Shown: positions 10,561 through 25,200 of the stretch, one piece after another | Layout: each line of letters starts with the position of its first letter | How positions within the stretch are numbered: position 1 is the stretch's first letter | Source of the DNA: Taeniopygia guttata | Taxonomy: Eukaryota > Chordata > Aves > Passeriformes > Estrildidae | Direction of reading: 5' to 3' | Length of the DNA stretch: 64,000 nucleotides | Assembly: GCF_048771995.1 (NCBI RefSeq) | Contig: NC_133028.1 | Location: 4,784,501-4,848,500, forward strand | Made by a program: the position numbers and the translations under genes | The notes under the pieces: model-generated | Seen by the model: only the letters and a program-made list of their open reading frames with translations | Database searches by the model: none | Told to the model about the DNA's origin: nothing

Positions 10561-13500
10561 TCATTTTGAATCTCAAGGCCAAGGCTTAGAGGAACACAAA
10601 TAAAACCTTAAAGGTGCTCTGAAATTTGCTGAGTAAACTGTAGGCACAAACCTCACAGCTGGTGTGAAAGAACAACACAACAACTGAAAACATTTCTCCC
10701 TTGCCAATTTTGAAAGAATGCTCTTTTCTAAATGCAGTGCTTTAATGCTTTAATGTTTTGCTTTGTTGGAAGACATAAAGGCTATTTTTGTACTTCTGAA
10801 GAAAAGAGCTTAGAGTTAACTGCCAGCTCCTGTCCTTTGGGGTATTTGTTTTGCCAGTATCAGTTCCATAAAGAGTCTTGGCTTATCTCCTCTTCACCTC
10901 CACAGTGTATGCTGCTATTGCCAGTTTGCAGATAAACTCAGCTTTGTCTCAGGAGGATGGAGACTGCACATGAGATATAGATAAAAGGGGAAGAAGTCTC
11001 TTTTTGAGACTTATATGTGATTAATCACTGGTTGATATTCCCTCCACTTCTTTTATAGGTTTGTTGCATAAGACTCCTGACTAATCCCCCTGAAGGGCTG
11101 TAATTTGAAACAAAGTTGAAGTGAACAATATTACTTTAAAACAAAACAAGTAGCATATAGGAACAGAAGCCAGTAAATACACACAGGGCAGATCCTGTGA
11201 AAGTAAATTGATAATAATTCAATTTGATGAGGTTAATTATACTCAGAAGGGCTTTTCTTGCCTTAAATAAAATCTGTTTTGGTTCCCTGTAGATATGGAT
11301 AATGCTTAATGGGCACTTGTGGTATTGGAATATAGTTACTTTGTGGCTGTCTGTGCTTTTCAATGGCCTAATCATAGGTGTGGGAAAGCCTTAAAATAAA
11401 GCAAAATTCAAAATTCTCTACTTCAAAGTCATAAGTACTTCCTGGGGCCTACCTGTCACCTTTCAATAAAACAAGTAAATACCAATCTATCAAAACTATG
11501 GTGCTGCATTCATGACAGGCACAGCTGGCTCCCTGCAAAGAAACAGCATTACAGATGAGAGATCAGACAAAAGTTTTCCATCATTTTAGAATATACTTCT
11601 TACCTAAAAACTTCTTGTCAAGAAGAAAATTCTTAATTATCTGCCTGAGAAAACCCAGGAATCTATTAAGTTTGGGGCTGATAAACTTTTAGCTCTATAA
11701 CAGTACATGGTCTCTCGAGGTCGCAGCCCTGGGAGGTAACATGCCTTGCTCTAATCAGAATTTGTCTCAGGAATATTTATGGTTCTTTGTACCTGACACT
11801 GGCATGCAAAGGAAAATCCTTTCAGAAAACAGTTCAGCTGCCTTTGTGAGTTCAGATAATATAAAAATCTTCTTCTTAAATCCTTATTTTTATTATTATT
11901 TTTCAAAGAATTCTGAATAAACACAAACATTTTTTATTCCTTACTCCCAATCTGTGTGCTGTCTTCTTTCAAATGACACATCACTCCACTGTATTGGCAT
12001 TCCTGAAAGGTGAAACTGGAGTTTCTAACATGATTATTTTCTTTGCAAGCCATATCCTTTCCAGAAGTAAAAGTTGTTAAAAATACAATTTACCCATCCA
12101 TCACAAGTCTTGCATGTGCACCTAGGCATGTGGTTAGTGATCAAGTCCATTCCTAGGTTCTGCCTTTACAAGTAAGGATAATGCAGTACAAAACTCAGTC
12201 TAAATAGGATTTCCTTTGTCTACTTGACATAGGCTTTTGAGTTTTCTTATAAAACATTTTACCCTTCCACAAGCATGTAGAAGAATGGATTAGTGGTTCA
12301 AGATTTTTCTTGACACAGATGACAGCAATTCCCAGATTTAAAACAGTGGAGTTTTGTTTGGGTTTTTTTTTTTTTTTTTTCCAGGCTTCACTATCCCTGC
12401 TGGAAGGGTATTTGAGAACCCAGCTGATCTCACCTAATGTCTATTTTAATCTCTTCACAGACACTACTCAAGCTCATTCTATGTTCTCCTTTACAAATTC
12501 CCCTCTCCTCAAAACTTAGTAAGAAAAAAATGCATTCTATGTCAATCTTTCAATACTTTAAAAGTAAAAATCTGAATTAAGTTTCTGTGTCCTTTGATTA
12601 CAAGATTGCTCATTTTCCCATTCCTATTTATATTCTGCATTATTGAATGTAGGTAATTAGAACTATATTACAATGCTGACAAGATTACACCAATTATTAG
12701 AATGAAGAGTGAGATTAATTTCCTAATACTGGTAAAATTATATCTACTAAAGGGTCTTCAAACTTTACAAAAGTAAAAACTTTGGATATAACTTGTGTTT
12801 CATCTTGTTTCTCTAGCTTTGGAACATACTGCCAAGCCAAGATGGACCCAAACATTCCCCTCTCTCTGTAGCCTTACTTCTTTCACAAAGCTTTGGGTAA
12901 TTATGGTATCTCTTCTGTCAAACCCTCTCAACAACGTGAATTGTGAACAAAAATGTGACATCATTCCCCCATTTCTTTCCTTTCCCTGAACTGTTCATTG
13001 CTCAGGTCCCTGGGACAATCCCAGAGATTGCATGTCAATACAATTTTTTTCCTTTTTTTTCCTTTTTTCATTTGTAATATATTTTAGACATCAAAATGTA
13101 CTGTGAGATGAACATAGATTTTCTTTTACAGAGGTTAATGTAAGCTACAAAGTAATTAGGGGACCTCTTTATGTCACAAATTAAATCCGTGGTACATCTG
13201 GTGATTCAGCTTTGAATTCTGAAATTCCACACTACTGACTGGCACAATGCATCAAAACTTCCCCACAGCTGGCAGTCTCAGCTCTGTGTTAATGCAAGAA
13301 GATGGAATGTGGAAGGTGCCAAGGTGGCTTTTAACTCAAATGACTCTTTATCTCTTAAAATTAATCAAATTTTTCTTCAAGTATGCAGACAGCAATCAAA
13401 CTGAATCCAGAGGGGGAAAAAAAAAAAAAAACCACAATAGAACAAGTCTGTTATTTGTCTAGGAACATAATAGGATCTAGAGTGGACTACTTACTATCTT

Positions 13501-16500
13501 ATTCAGAAATGCTTTAAAATATTTAAAATCTATTTGGCTGATTCTGCCAAAGAGTCTGGGAATTCATTGGGATATAAAGGTATTTGTGGTCTGCAGGGAA
13601 TAGTTTAAAATGAATGGCCACCAGTACCTATGAATAACTTATTTGTCACATTTGAGTCATAACATTTCACAGCCTAATAAGGAAAGATGTGCAGTTTTAT
13701 GTGTTTAATTTACATATGTAAAACTGAATCGAGCATTTCTTTGCACACCCAAGCACAGTAAATAACAGTAGATTTGTGATAACAGCATTAGCTACAGCAG
13801 GTTCATGAATTACTATGTAATGTATCCCTGTACAATTTCAATACAGCCCATTTTTCTAGTCCCTCTTTGCTGCTGCTCTAAATTCTTTATCTGGGAAGCT
13901 GGAGACTAAATATAGCATTCACTATGCCTTGAACTGGGAGGGATGGATAGACTGAAGATGGCTTTGATGATTATGTATCTATGATTGCATGAATATTCAT
14001 GTTTGCATAAAAAAATGTTATCATTGGTTATTCCAACAGAATTGTACATTTTGTTAGCCCTGGGTTACTGCATAGGAAGGAAAGTTCTCACAGGGTCAGA
14101 AGGAAAGCAGCAGGATTAAACTATTCTTTTCTGCCCAGTGTTTCCCTGGTTTTCATGATCTTTTCCTAAGTACCCTCAACCATTCAGAGGACACAGGGGT
14201 AGAAAAAATATTTACTTTTTTAGGACCTTCCTCCACAGCCAGGTGGTCAGCAAGGTTAGGTAAGAGTTGGATGTGATGTTGCCTCTCTGATGAGTGCATT
14301 ACTTTTTTGAGTCCTGTATAAAGTTTCCAGAGAGACCAGGAAATGAAACATGAAATCCATTTTCCTAGGCCAGATCTCTAATCATGAGGCTAAGATTTTT
14401 CTATATCTTTTTTCCACTACCAGTAGAACGGAAGCAATTAGGAACTTTTCTCTGGAATGAAAAATATAGAAGATTTAATCTCCTTAATCCCCTCTCAGTT
14501 CTTTTAAAATATATATTTTTAAATCCATAACAGAGGATGGAATCAAACTAGGAAGCAGAGAGTGAATGAATTTGTATTCACATCCATATTTAGTGTTTCT
14601 CACTTGTTCTATCCAAGACATTTCACAAATCTCTGGACATTTCATGGGGTTTTTTCCAGGATTTTCATTCTTTTTGTTCTTCTGTTGAGGTACGTTGCTC
14701 TCTCTCTATTTTATATTGGTCACTGATGCTTTTAGATTTTGGATCCTGTGCCAGAGACTTCCAACTCAAGGGTGTGAGTCTGATTCTCTACTACCACTGT
14801 ACATATTTTATAGATAGTAAAAACGACATTTTGCATATGAATTTATCTTTCATTGTAATGTGCCCACATTGCAGACAGCCTCATGCCACAGTGTGAGCCA
14901 TTTGTTCAGGGAAATTTCTTGGAAAAATGGGAGAAAGCACATAAAAGTTTGGAATTCAGTGGAAACTCAGGTATGATTATTCAGTGCACCCTGAGGTAGC
15001 TATGTCCCTTTTCCAGGAATCATACAATGAATTTAACATTTTCTGAGAATAAAATTGGTTGAGAATATGCAGTAAAAGCTTATTTGCATTTCATAAAAAA
15101 ATGACCAGATTTATGCGAATTTTCATGAACTGCTGATGATGAGCAAGAAGGTTTTCAATCAGCCTTTCTGGAAAGAAACTTTGAGGAAGTTTTTACAGGG
15201 GAATTAGTCAGGACTGCCATGAGGATTGAGAGCCAGCTCACCTGTGAATTCATGCTGGTCAGGCAGACAGGTGAAATCTGTGATGTCCCTGGGACAGGGC
15301 TGCCCAAAGAGATGGTCCTGCCATGCTCTTACTCAATACTGTCACAATTTGTGTCAATTTTAGCCATTTTCTGCTGATTCCTAGGGAGAAGTGTGACTTC
15401 TTTAGCACAAAAGCTTGATATTTTTTTATGTGATTCTTATTTTTTTCACTCTGTTTGGATTTTTGTTTTGTTTTGGTTTGTTGTTTTTTTCAGGAATACT
15501 GAGGAATGGTAATTTTCTTCCAAGGAAAATTTGCATATCTGAATTACTTCTTAAAAATTTAATTTACTTCCTTTTATTTACTTAATTTCTCCCTAGTGTT
15601 CCTTTTCCTCATACAAAGAAAGAGACCAGCATTTGGAATTTCAGGGATGATTTTTGTTGGACTTCTTGCAAACACTTGGTTTTTACCATATTATAATGCA
15701 CATCAGTTAGTGGTCTTCACTAAGGAAATATTCAGAATTAGAGAAATCCTAAAGGAAACTCTGGGTTTATATGGAGGAGAAATATTCAGACAGATCCTAG
15801 TTAAAACTACCAGAGATTTATGAAAGTAAATAAAATGAACCCTGTACTTAATGGTTTAATCCAAATCCTTTGGGATTACAATGAGACCTCTATGGGGAGA
15901 TATTGCACATCTGCTGAATGGGAATAGGAGGATTTATTCATTCTTCTGCAGCATCTGGTTCTTGCACACATCAGGGAAGATGAAAGTTCATAGCTCTGAT
16001 CCAGTATAGCAATTTCACTGCTCCATAAAATCAGGACAATTATATTTACTTCTTCTTTTCCAAAGCACATTTTCTCAGCTGTGATACTAAAACATGGAAG
16101 AACAGTGATTGCCACGTTCTTAAATGTCATCTGATAACAAGAACACCTATTAAAAAGTACTATGAAGATCCATATCTAATTAATCTGCCAATTATGATGA
16201 AAAAATAACATAAACAATTAAGGTTTAATTATGTCCATTAAAATATTTTAAGTGCAATCTACTTGAGAAAGACGATTAAGGCTTTACTGAGATATTTCAA
16301 AGCAGCTACAAGTTGCTATCCAATCCACTTCCAGAGTGTCAATTAGCTACTTTCTTACTGATATTTAAATGGTGTTTGAAATGCCAGCAAAACACTTTAA
16401 CACATCTAGATGCCTGATAGGTTAATCAAATGGTAACAGATTGGTTTCCGATGTATAATTTTGAATTAATGACATTATACCTAAGTTTTCTTCAACAGTA

Positions 16501-18747
16501 GCAATCTAATTTTTACATTACAAACAAAAATGTGCAATATTAAGTCTATAATTAAAATCTTAATTGATTCAGGAAGTCGTAACAATAAAAAGGTTGTTGA
16601 AAATTGAGTTTATTTTATTATTCGTGATTCCCCATGTTCCCTTCAAAACAGAAATAATATGCATATTATTCATTAAATTCTAAATTCATATTATTTAGAT
16701 TTAATGGGACTCTCTACATTGAAATAAATTAAAGAAGGATCAGGCCATATCTCTACTGTCTTTGTTTACTAAACAAGCATACAGTGCATCATTTTTCTGG
16801 CCCCAAGAATTCTTCATTTAAGGAACACAGGACGTTAACATAGATCAAAATTGCTTGGGTTTGCAAATCCTGATTTTTAGGTTTGGGTGTCCAGCTAGGG
16901 ACAAACCAAAATCTTCCTGTGGGAGATAAAGATTTGAGATCCTCCTGTTCATGGCCTGAATCAGATCTTTGGAACACATTGTTGGTCAACTTGAGACATG
17001 ATGAGTTATACTAGCCTTCTCATTATGGTACTGGGTAAGGAATAAAATGTTTTCAGCATATCACTATTGATTTTTATTTTTTTATTTCTATATTTCTATT
17101 TATTACACTAAGGAAGTGAATGATGCACTAATTATAGCATGTTAATAAAAACATCATGTATTGCATCTAATCACAATCCAACACAAATTTTGCTGCAGTA
17201 GCAATAGCAATTATCTCTCTTATCTGTTCTTTAAGTAAATTTTAAAATAAATATTTTAGACATTAATCAGCCTCAATTCTCTTTCAAAAGTTCTGTTTTT
17301 TCTTGTATATGCCATTTTTAATAGGCTGTCTTTCCTAACAGAAATTCATGAGGCTCTCCAGTGACACATCAAGATGCAGCCTGGGAGAACCTCTGCTTGC
17401 TAAATCATTTACTTCATTATTTGCTGCTCTCATTTAGTGAAAAAACCCCACTCTTAATTTCTGTAATACAATTAGTAGTTTTAGGCTATGCTGTTAAAAC
17501 ATGCTGTAGTTTGATAATGCTTGAATATTTGGATTTTAGCCTCAGTATATATCAGCATGTAGTACTGGATATTATTTTAAGCAGACAGCATGTCCTCTCA
17601 TCTAATTCATATTTTAATAATCTAGAATTTATCTATGGGACAAATGAATATGAGATTAACCAGAGAACAAAAATATAAATAAAGCAATAATAAAACACAG
17701 AGGTAAAGACATTATGTAAATTGCACAGTTAAGTTCATAAATCTGCAAATTTCATTCTCCTTTCATCCATCTTTTTCCCTTTTTGATTTCTTGCTGGTCA
17801 TGTAATTTGTATCATTTTTCTCTCACTGGGATGCAAATCATGACTCATCTAGAAAAACAAGAGAAAAGCAGTAGGATTCAACACACAGATTATAACACTG
17901 CAATTTAGGTGAGTGATAGCAAAACTCTACATTTGTGGTGTGACAGTGAACTTATTCTTCTGTGTAAAGGAAGTGAGACAGAGTGGAGTTTCAGCAGCAC
18001 CAAAAGCAGTCTGGGTTGCACAGCACAAAGAGGTTTTGTTCTGCAGAAAAGCCATGGATTATGGGAATTTTTGCAACCTCTAACTCCATATTTTTAAGAA
18101 CAACTTAAACAAATGTTCATCGTAAACTTTTCTGATTAATTAATCCCGTCTCTGTGCCTGAGTAGTCAGCACAAATGACCTCTTGAAATCCCATCCTAGC
18201 CCACTCTCTTTGATAAATAATTTAAAAACATTTATTTTTTGCAAAAAATATTTTGCAAGATACTGATATGAGTAAAGAAGGCAGTAAAACCTAGTGAAAA
18301 AAAAATATTTATTTAAAGTATCGTCATCCAGGAATCTGCATCTGAAACAAAGGTGTTTCAAATGCAGAAGAGGAAAAAATAATCAAGAAGGGAATTTCTT
18401 TGTATCAATGCCTCAGACAGGAAATTGGGACAGACAAGTCATAAAAAGGGGTCAAATGAGCTGGAAATAGTGATTCATTTTTCAGTTACTTATCAATCTA
18501 TAAAAATTAGTGTCAGAAGGATATCAGGCTGTGAAATAAACTTAACCTAAGGAAGAATAATTATGAGAGATCTCAGTCACAAAAGTGATAATCATGAATG
18601 AATTATAAGATCAGTGGAGACAGCTTTTTGTATGGGCAGAAAGATAGATATGAGAAAAATACCTAAACAGTCATACCAATTTTCAGTTTGAAAATTCAAG
18701 TGACAGAAGATATTAGGGGGTGGAGAGGAAGTGGTGGTAAGCTGAGC
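10561..18747. other. Unique AT-rich sequence without a supportable gene
   Basis: No transposon, RNA gene or long reading frame is recognised over about 8 kb. Homopolymer tracts occur at about 12361-12380 (T), 13417-13430 (A) and 15425-15500 (T/G-rich). The part near 16150-16620 is rich in TAAT/ATTA motifs and keeps a few CpGs (see findings). Frames of 60-105 codons scattered here have no recognisable motif. Confidence 0.5.
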
Positions 18748-18867
18748 ATAGATATAGATATAGATATAGATATAGATATAGATATAGATATAGATATAGA
18801 TATAGATATAGATTAGATATAGATGATATCGATATAGAGATATAGATATATAGATATATTTATATAC
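18748..18867. repeat. TATAGA hexanucleotide microsatellite
   Basis: A pure (TATAGA)n array runs from about 18748 to 18812, about eleven units, followed by a degenerate tail of GATATA variants to about 18867. The minus-strand frame of alternating Tyr-Ile through it is an artefact of the repeat. Confidence 0.95.
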
Positions 18868-21800
18868 ACACAAGTTCACTGTCTCTGCTGTCTGTGGTAG
18901 TACTCTCACACAGTGCCACAGAAAATTAATTTTTCCACTTCCTCAGCTGCTCCCAGCTCTACTTGAATCTTCCCCACTCCATACCTTCTAGTAATACAAG
19001 GACCAGCCAAATTTTGTTTAGAATTATATATATATATATTTTTTCCCACCAAACAGGCATGGCTGGCACCTCAGGATCAGAGAGACTTCAGCCAACTCCT
19101 GTTCTAACCACTACCCAAATTTCCAAAAAAGGGCTGCTCAGAAAGCAGAAGCAAGTACTTGTGTACCTTTGCCTTATTACTTTTTATATTTTTCTCTTGA
19201 TGGATTGCAAATAGATAAGCACAGTTAAGAGGCTGTTTACCTGCAGCTGGAGAAGAAGATGGGGAGTGAAGAATTGGACACAAAACAAAACAAAAAATGT
19301 GATAAATTAATAATCTCATTGACTCTAAGTGTCAAAACAAATTTTAAGTAAAATATATTTTTCTTTATTATTTAAAGTGTAATTTTTTTCTGCTTTTTAA
19401 AGCTATAAAATAGTTATTGGCTTTCCCTTTACTTTCTGGACCTGCAAACTATCACCTTATTATTTTCCCTTTGATTTTTGCCATTTTTAGAAATTGATTT
19501 AATGACGATTTCAAGATTTTAATCAACTTCCAATTTATTCCAGTAGAAAAGAAATTTGATTAAAACGTTTCATTCGTGTCTGTGCTATTTTATAAACAGG
19601 AAGATTTGATACAATGAGCTTAGAATTTACTACAGATCAGCTTTAACCCAAAATTTCCTCTTGTCAGTGAGATATGAAGCCTCCATTGCACTCAAATATC
19701 AGCTCAGCTGCAGGGTGTTGTAGTGTCCTTACTGCCTGCATGGGTACCTCCTGAACAATGTATGGTGACAATGATGACAACCCAAATCTCACACTTGGAA
19801 GCAAATTGCCTTAATCTGTATTAAAGTGCTCATTATTTGATTTCTGAAGATGGCAATTAAGTACAGCTTCGAGGATTTCTGTGTCAGCTGCAGGTAAACA
19901 TTCTTCAATGACTCACCACAACTCATCAGAAAAAATCTTGGAAATACTGAATGCTCTGTTGCAGAACAGATGTGTCTCACCATTATAAATCAATGTATAA
20001 ATGAAAATAAATAGGGTTGTTTGACTTTTAAAAAAATGCATTTTAAAAGCAAACCAAAAAAATTCTTTGTAGGTGCAATCTAAAACTCAAAATATTCAAA
20101 GCAAAAGGGATTAAATTGAGTGTTTTGAAACATTTTAATCAGTTCTAGTCTCTGCACTCTTCTTAATACACTGATTAACATTTACAGTTTTCATGCAACG
20201 ATCTGAATAATGACATTTCTTCGTGTCAAATAATCTGTCCAATAGTACTTCAAGAGGAAAACACAACATTCTACTCCATTATGACAGTTTTAAAATATTG
20301 ATTAATTTCTGGTTTTGTTCAGGATGTTGAGGAGGTTAAAGAAGGAAAACTAAACTACAGACAATTTATTAGGAAACTACAATGAGAAATTTAATGAATT
20401 TTACTAACCACTAGATACTATTACCTATAAAAAAGATGTAAGAAAAACATCCTTGGCATCATGGTCTCTACCGGTATAAGCAAATCTCTGAATAATCCTG
20501 CAAGGAAACAAATTGAAGCCATGTTGTAAAACTATCTTGAATACAGTGCTGGAATGATTTGATGTCAGAATTGTATATTCATCTAACTATTAAACTTTTG
20601 ATTTTCAGGAAACAATGGTAATTGGAGCTAAAATACACCTTAAGAAATTATCTAGCCTTTTGTCTTCCTCCAAGGACTACATGTCAAGGATTTCTGACTG
20701 ATGGCTTATCTTTGATGTTGTTGTACATGGCTCTGTTATAGATTACCAAAATATTATCAGCCCTTCTCTCTTTCTCTCTCTCCACCCCTGCAATTTTAAA
20801 GCAACAGATATTGTAGGCTATTAGGTAGTGTAGGCCATGTGGGACAAATGCAGAAGGAACAGAGAGATGAAGATAAAGGGTTAAAGCAGGCTGTGTTTGT
20901 GATTCTGATCATGAAAGAGATTCTCAGCAGATGGGAGTGGTGAGAGAGGATCTATATTCCAACACTTACTGTGATTTCCACTTTAATTTCAGGCTGTTGG
21001 ATGAAAATGAGAGTCTTTAATCACATTTAGCAACTAAAAATTTAAGTATAAATCCACCAATATAAAAGTTCCTTTTGAAATCCAGGCACCCAGCTTTTTA
21101 CTCTCTCATATGAAAGTTTAATTTCAAGTACTTTGATTCAAATGCAATATTTTCAAAAAGAGAAAAGGAAAAAAAACCTGCATCCCCCAAGGCACACTCA
21201 GTAGTTAATGTGACAACAAAGACATCCATTATGAGTGATCAAGTGATGAGTTATCTCATCAAAACCCACAATACAAGATTATCCCAGTGTTTAATTAGAA
21301 CAGTAACAAAGAAGTCAAGCCAAGAAAATATTTAACTCATCCCATTTAATCAGTTCCTTGGAATTAAACAAAAAGTCTCACTTTCAGTCTGGCAGTTTAA
21401 GATACACAAAGGCATAAAATTTCCAAAGAAATGTACCCAAATGTGAGTATTTAATTTCACAGTCAAGAAAGGCAGCAGTTTAACAAATCTTCATTTGTAT
21501 TGTTTAATCTCCTTTCTCCTGTGAGGTTCTTGTGGCGGCTGGGATCAGGTTTTTAAAATATTGTTCTGCACATTCCTACATTTTTCATGTCCAATGCTGG
21601 GAGAGGTTTGTGGGCAGAGCAGCACTCGTGTCTGTCACCCACCTCTTCCCATCTGTCCCCTGAGGGCTGAGGAGCATCCCTGGAGAGCACAGGAGAGGGT
21701 GTAGGCAGAAGTGTTGGGCTCAGCAGATCTGGATCAGCCCCTGCTTTGCCATTTGGCCACCCTTTAGCAAATCTTTCCTCCTGCCACTGATGCCTCAGGT

Positions 21801-21870
21801 TTTAACTTTTATATTTTTCAGATTCTGTGCTGCTTTAGTGTGCAGTTCTGAGCTTCATATTAGGGGATGG
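18868..21870. other. Unique AT-rich sequence, no gene seen
   Basis: Contains a short TA run at about 19026-19040 and otherwise high-complexity AT-rich DNA. No transposon, RNA or exon is recognised. From about 21530 the sequence becomes more GC-rich, approaching the LTR that follows. Confidence 0.5.
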
Positions 21871-22253
21871 TGAGCTCTTCTCACAGAGCAGGGAGACAAA
21901 ACAATTCCTTCTCTAGCTGGGGACCAAGGACAAATGATCCAAATCTCAGGCCCAAGAGCAGAAACAATGGGAACTGAAGAGTGAAAAACAAGAAGGATGG
22001 GACTTCATAACCAAAAGCTGTAATTGGACAATTAACTCCAATATGCAAATGGAGCAGAACTTCTAAAAGTGAGAGACTCTGTGACCGGTCGTGCATTTTG
22101 TGACCATTTTGGTTCATCTTGGGTGCAGCCCTGGCTGGGCTCTTGTGCTGCCCAAGGTGCATCCATTGAGAACTTTTTAGTAAATAATTACTTTATTCTT
22201 TATTCTTCAGCTCCATTTAGTCTCTGTTCTAGGTCAGCCTTCACAAGGCATCA
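21871..22253 (+). mobile_element. Solo LTR of an endogenous retrovirus
   Basis: The block from 'cacagagcagggagacaaa' to 'agccttcacaaggcatca' is a sequence I recognise as a common songbird LTR. Its parts are in order: U3 with 'caaggacaaatgatccaaa' and 'atgcaaatggagcag', a promoter-like segment at about 22050-22075, a central part with 'ttgggtgcagccctggctgg', a poly-A region with 'agtaaataattactttattc', and a CA end at 22253. The exact left edge is uncertain (21871-21881), and I could not find a convincing target duplication. No internal retroviral sequence adjoins it. The class is not decidable from this alone. Confidence 0.75.
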
Positions 22254-25200
22254 CTACTCTCTTGGGCCAAAAGCCATAAAACACAGATAATGTTCAGGGT
22301 TTTGCTCCAGATCAAGCAGGAGCAAGATCTTAGAGCAGGTCTCACACCACTTTGGTGAAGTTCATCACAAGGTGGATATTTTTAAATAAAACAACTAGGC
22401 AACCCAACAGAGCTCTGAGACTGAGGCACTGGCCTGGATATACTGGTATTAATAATAATAATATCACAGTGGAAATCCACATGCTATGCAAACTTCTTGG
22501 CAAGGTGAGGTGCATAGGGAGTTTGGAAGGAGCTGGGTGTGACTGAGGCAGTTAAACTTCTCTGTGTGTTAAATCTTTGGGGATTTCCCCTGGATGGCAT
22601 AGACTGTGTCTATGCATACTTGCTCATAAAAACAGTATGAGGGCTTGGGCTCAAGCACTGTTATTATCTGTGATTATTTGTGATTATCTAATTCACCAGT
22701 TTCTAGCACAGTCCACAATCTGGGTTACAGGAGGCACAAGTGAATATTTGCTGGGATAATAGGGAAGCATCAGAAGACAGTGATGCCCAAAAAACCCCAA
22801 CATGGTTACTATTACTACTTGTTTGAAGAAAGACCTAAATAACTCTGAATATAAATTGGGTTTATGCCACAGGGTTCAGGGACAGAGGAGAGGCCTTAGG
22901 CTGATTAATTTTCCTGTGTTCATTTTTTAAATGAGTTTATACTGAATTATCAGTATTGATCAGGAGACTTTTCTTACCTGATGATAAAAAGGCAGTAAAT
23001 TCTCACATCTGCATGCTCTCCCTCCACTTTCCTCTACATTTTTTCTAGGGATATTTGTGGTGTATTTCAAAACTGATCCTCAGTCTCAAACCTCTCCCTG
23101 GAACTAACAGACCATAAATTGTTGGTTAACCTTGAGGCTCCCAGATGGCAGAGTCTATATGATGGCAAATCCTCACCACTGTACGTTTTCCTTCTAATAT
23201 GATGTGTTCTGCCAAGCTCTTTGATAATATGATGGATCAAGCTCCCTGCATCACTGAAGCTCCACAAAGTTACACACCTCCACTAAATTTTCTCCACCAT
23301 AAAATATTCTACTTTTAATACAAGAATGAGGACCTAGCTAGTGCCACATTAAGTGAAACTGAATTGGATCAGCTAAAAAGTAGGTTGTGAGTAATAGAAA
23401 AACTCTTTCTTTTTTAATAGTTGTTGGATGAAAAAAAGAGGACAATGTGAACAATACCTGACCTGGTGACTTTCATTGGAATGGGAAGAATCATCTCTCT
23501 GGGAAAATGAGAAAAGAAAAAAAAAGCCTTACAAAAAAGGACAGTTTTAGAAGAAAAAGTAAAAAAATGAGGAACTAGGACAGTCAGTGGTACTGCCTCA
23601 GCTGAAGTATGGTCTCTAATGACTCCAGTGACACATAATCAATTTATGAGCTTTGTTGTATTACATTCACAGACAATGCAGATGTCATCATTTCCATGTC
23701 CCCCGAGAATGGGAAGTATATTATATTCACTCAAGAGTGCAAATGCTAGCAAAATTCAGTCATCTTAATTCACATGCAATTAATTTCTGGGAAAAAAATC
23801 TGTTCTACTTAGATTTTTTGCCTACCCAGTAGTTGTCTCTCATAATGACTTTTTTTTTTGCAATCTTTGAGAATTCTGTTTAAATACTGATGCGATCAGA
23901 ACCTCAAAATCAGATTTTGGAGCCTTTCAAATGCTGTTTCTGCTGAACAACTTTCAGCTGTCTAGGCCAGCTCTCAGCCTGAATTTCTTAGTACTCTGAG
24001 AAGTCACATGCTAAAGGGGTTTGTAAACAAGGATTTGCCTTTTCATAGCCCAAATCTACCTCTGTAACAGAGATTCAGCTGTTTTATGCATACTCCAGCA
24101 ATACCTCTGCTAATTCCAATTAAATTTCACCAGAATACACTAGAATGGAGGAGTGCACATTCTACTTTGTCATGGAGAAGCCTGGGCATAAATGAGTAAT
24201 CATAGAATTATCAAGGATTTGCTGTTGTATTTCCATATTTAGTGAAAACCTGTATTTTTAAAGAATTCCAGGAATCTGTAGGATTCAATTTTTTCATCAG
24301 CCAAGACAGCCAAGCGTCATTTTCACAGACAATATAGTGTAAGTGTCTAAATTCCTGATCAATACTCCCCTGTCACTCATTTCTATTCCTGATCAGTCAC
24401 ATGCTGTTAACTGTCTCTTCCCTTTACAGAATTTATTGTAAGATATTAGGATTTATATGGTATTAAAGGATAAATAAACATTTGTCCAGAACAGCTGGTG
24501 GTAAATAATGTACAACTCTCTGTTGATTCCTGAGACAGCAGAACTTGTCTTCAGGTCTTTCAGATTTGCTATAAACATTAAAGTTGAACTATGCTGAGAG
24601 GAATAGGAAACTTTAAATCCTGAAGAATGCAGCTTTTATTATTTTGGCAATAATTTCTATAATACATAAAATACATATAAAACACTTATGCATATCTAAT
24701 TATACTTATAAAATGTATAATACTTCATCTGGTATAATTTGTATAATAATATTGCTTAATAATTATAAACACTAATAAAGCAGGATGGGAAAAATCCTGA
24801 CATATGCTTCAAAAGCAGACAGATTTGGATGGCTTGGACTTGAATATTTGTGCATATGTTATTTGGGAAGCAGGGGCTGTGATTACCCTCAGCTTACATA
24901 GAAATCTGACGAATGCAAAAAATTTAATTATGAATGATTAATATTTAAGCAGCATGTAACTTGTGCTTCCCAGATAAAAAATTACTGACTTTTCTGTGGC
25001 AGAGGGTTAGGACATTGAGGAAGGATTTCTGAGTTTAATAACATCTAAAATATTACCATGATTTGCAATATATCACATACCTGCAGAAAGTAAAAAACAC
25101 CACTGGAAAAGATGCATCCAAGCATTTTAAGAATATTGCTCTTCCATTCAAGACAAATCTTTAATTTACAGACTCTTTAGAAATCTAGTAAAATTGTATA

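Noticed and set aside
12361-12400. T-run followed by CCAG, like a strong splice acceptor
   Set aside because: Homopolymer T-runs make such sites by chance. No donor-bounded open exon follows.
18592-18909. 105-codon minus-strand frame with Tyr-Ile repeats
   Set aside because: Produced by the TATAGA microsatellite.
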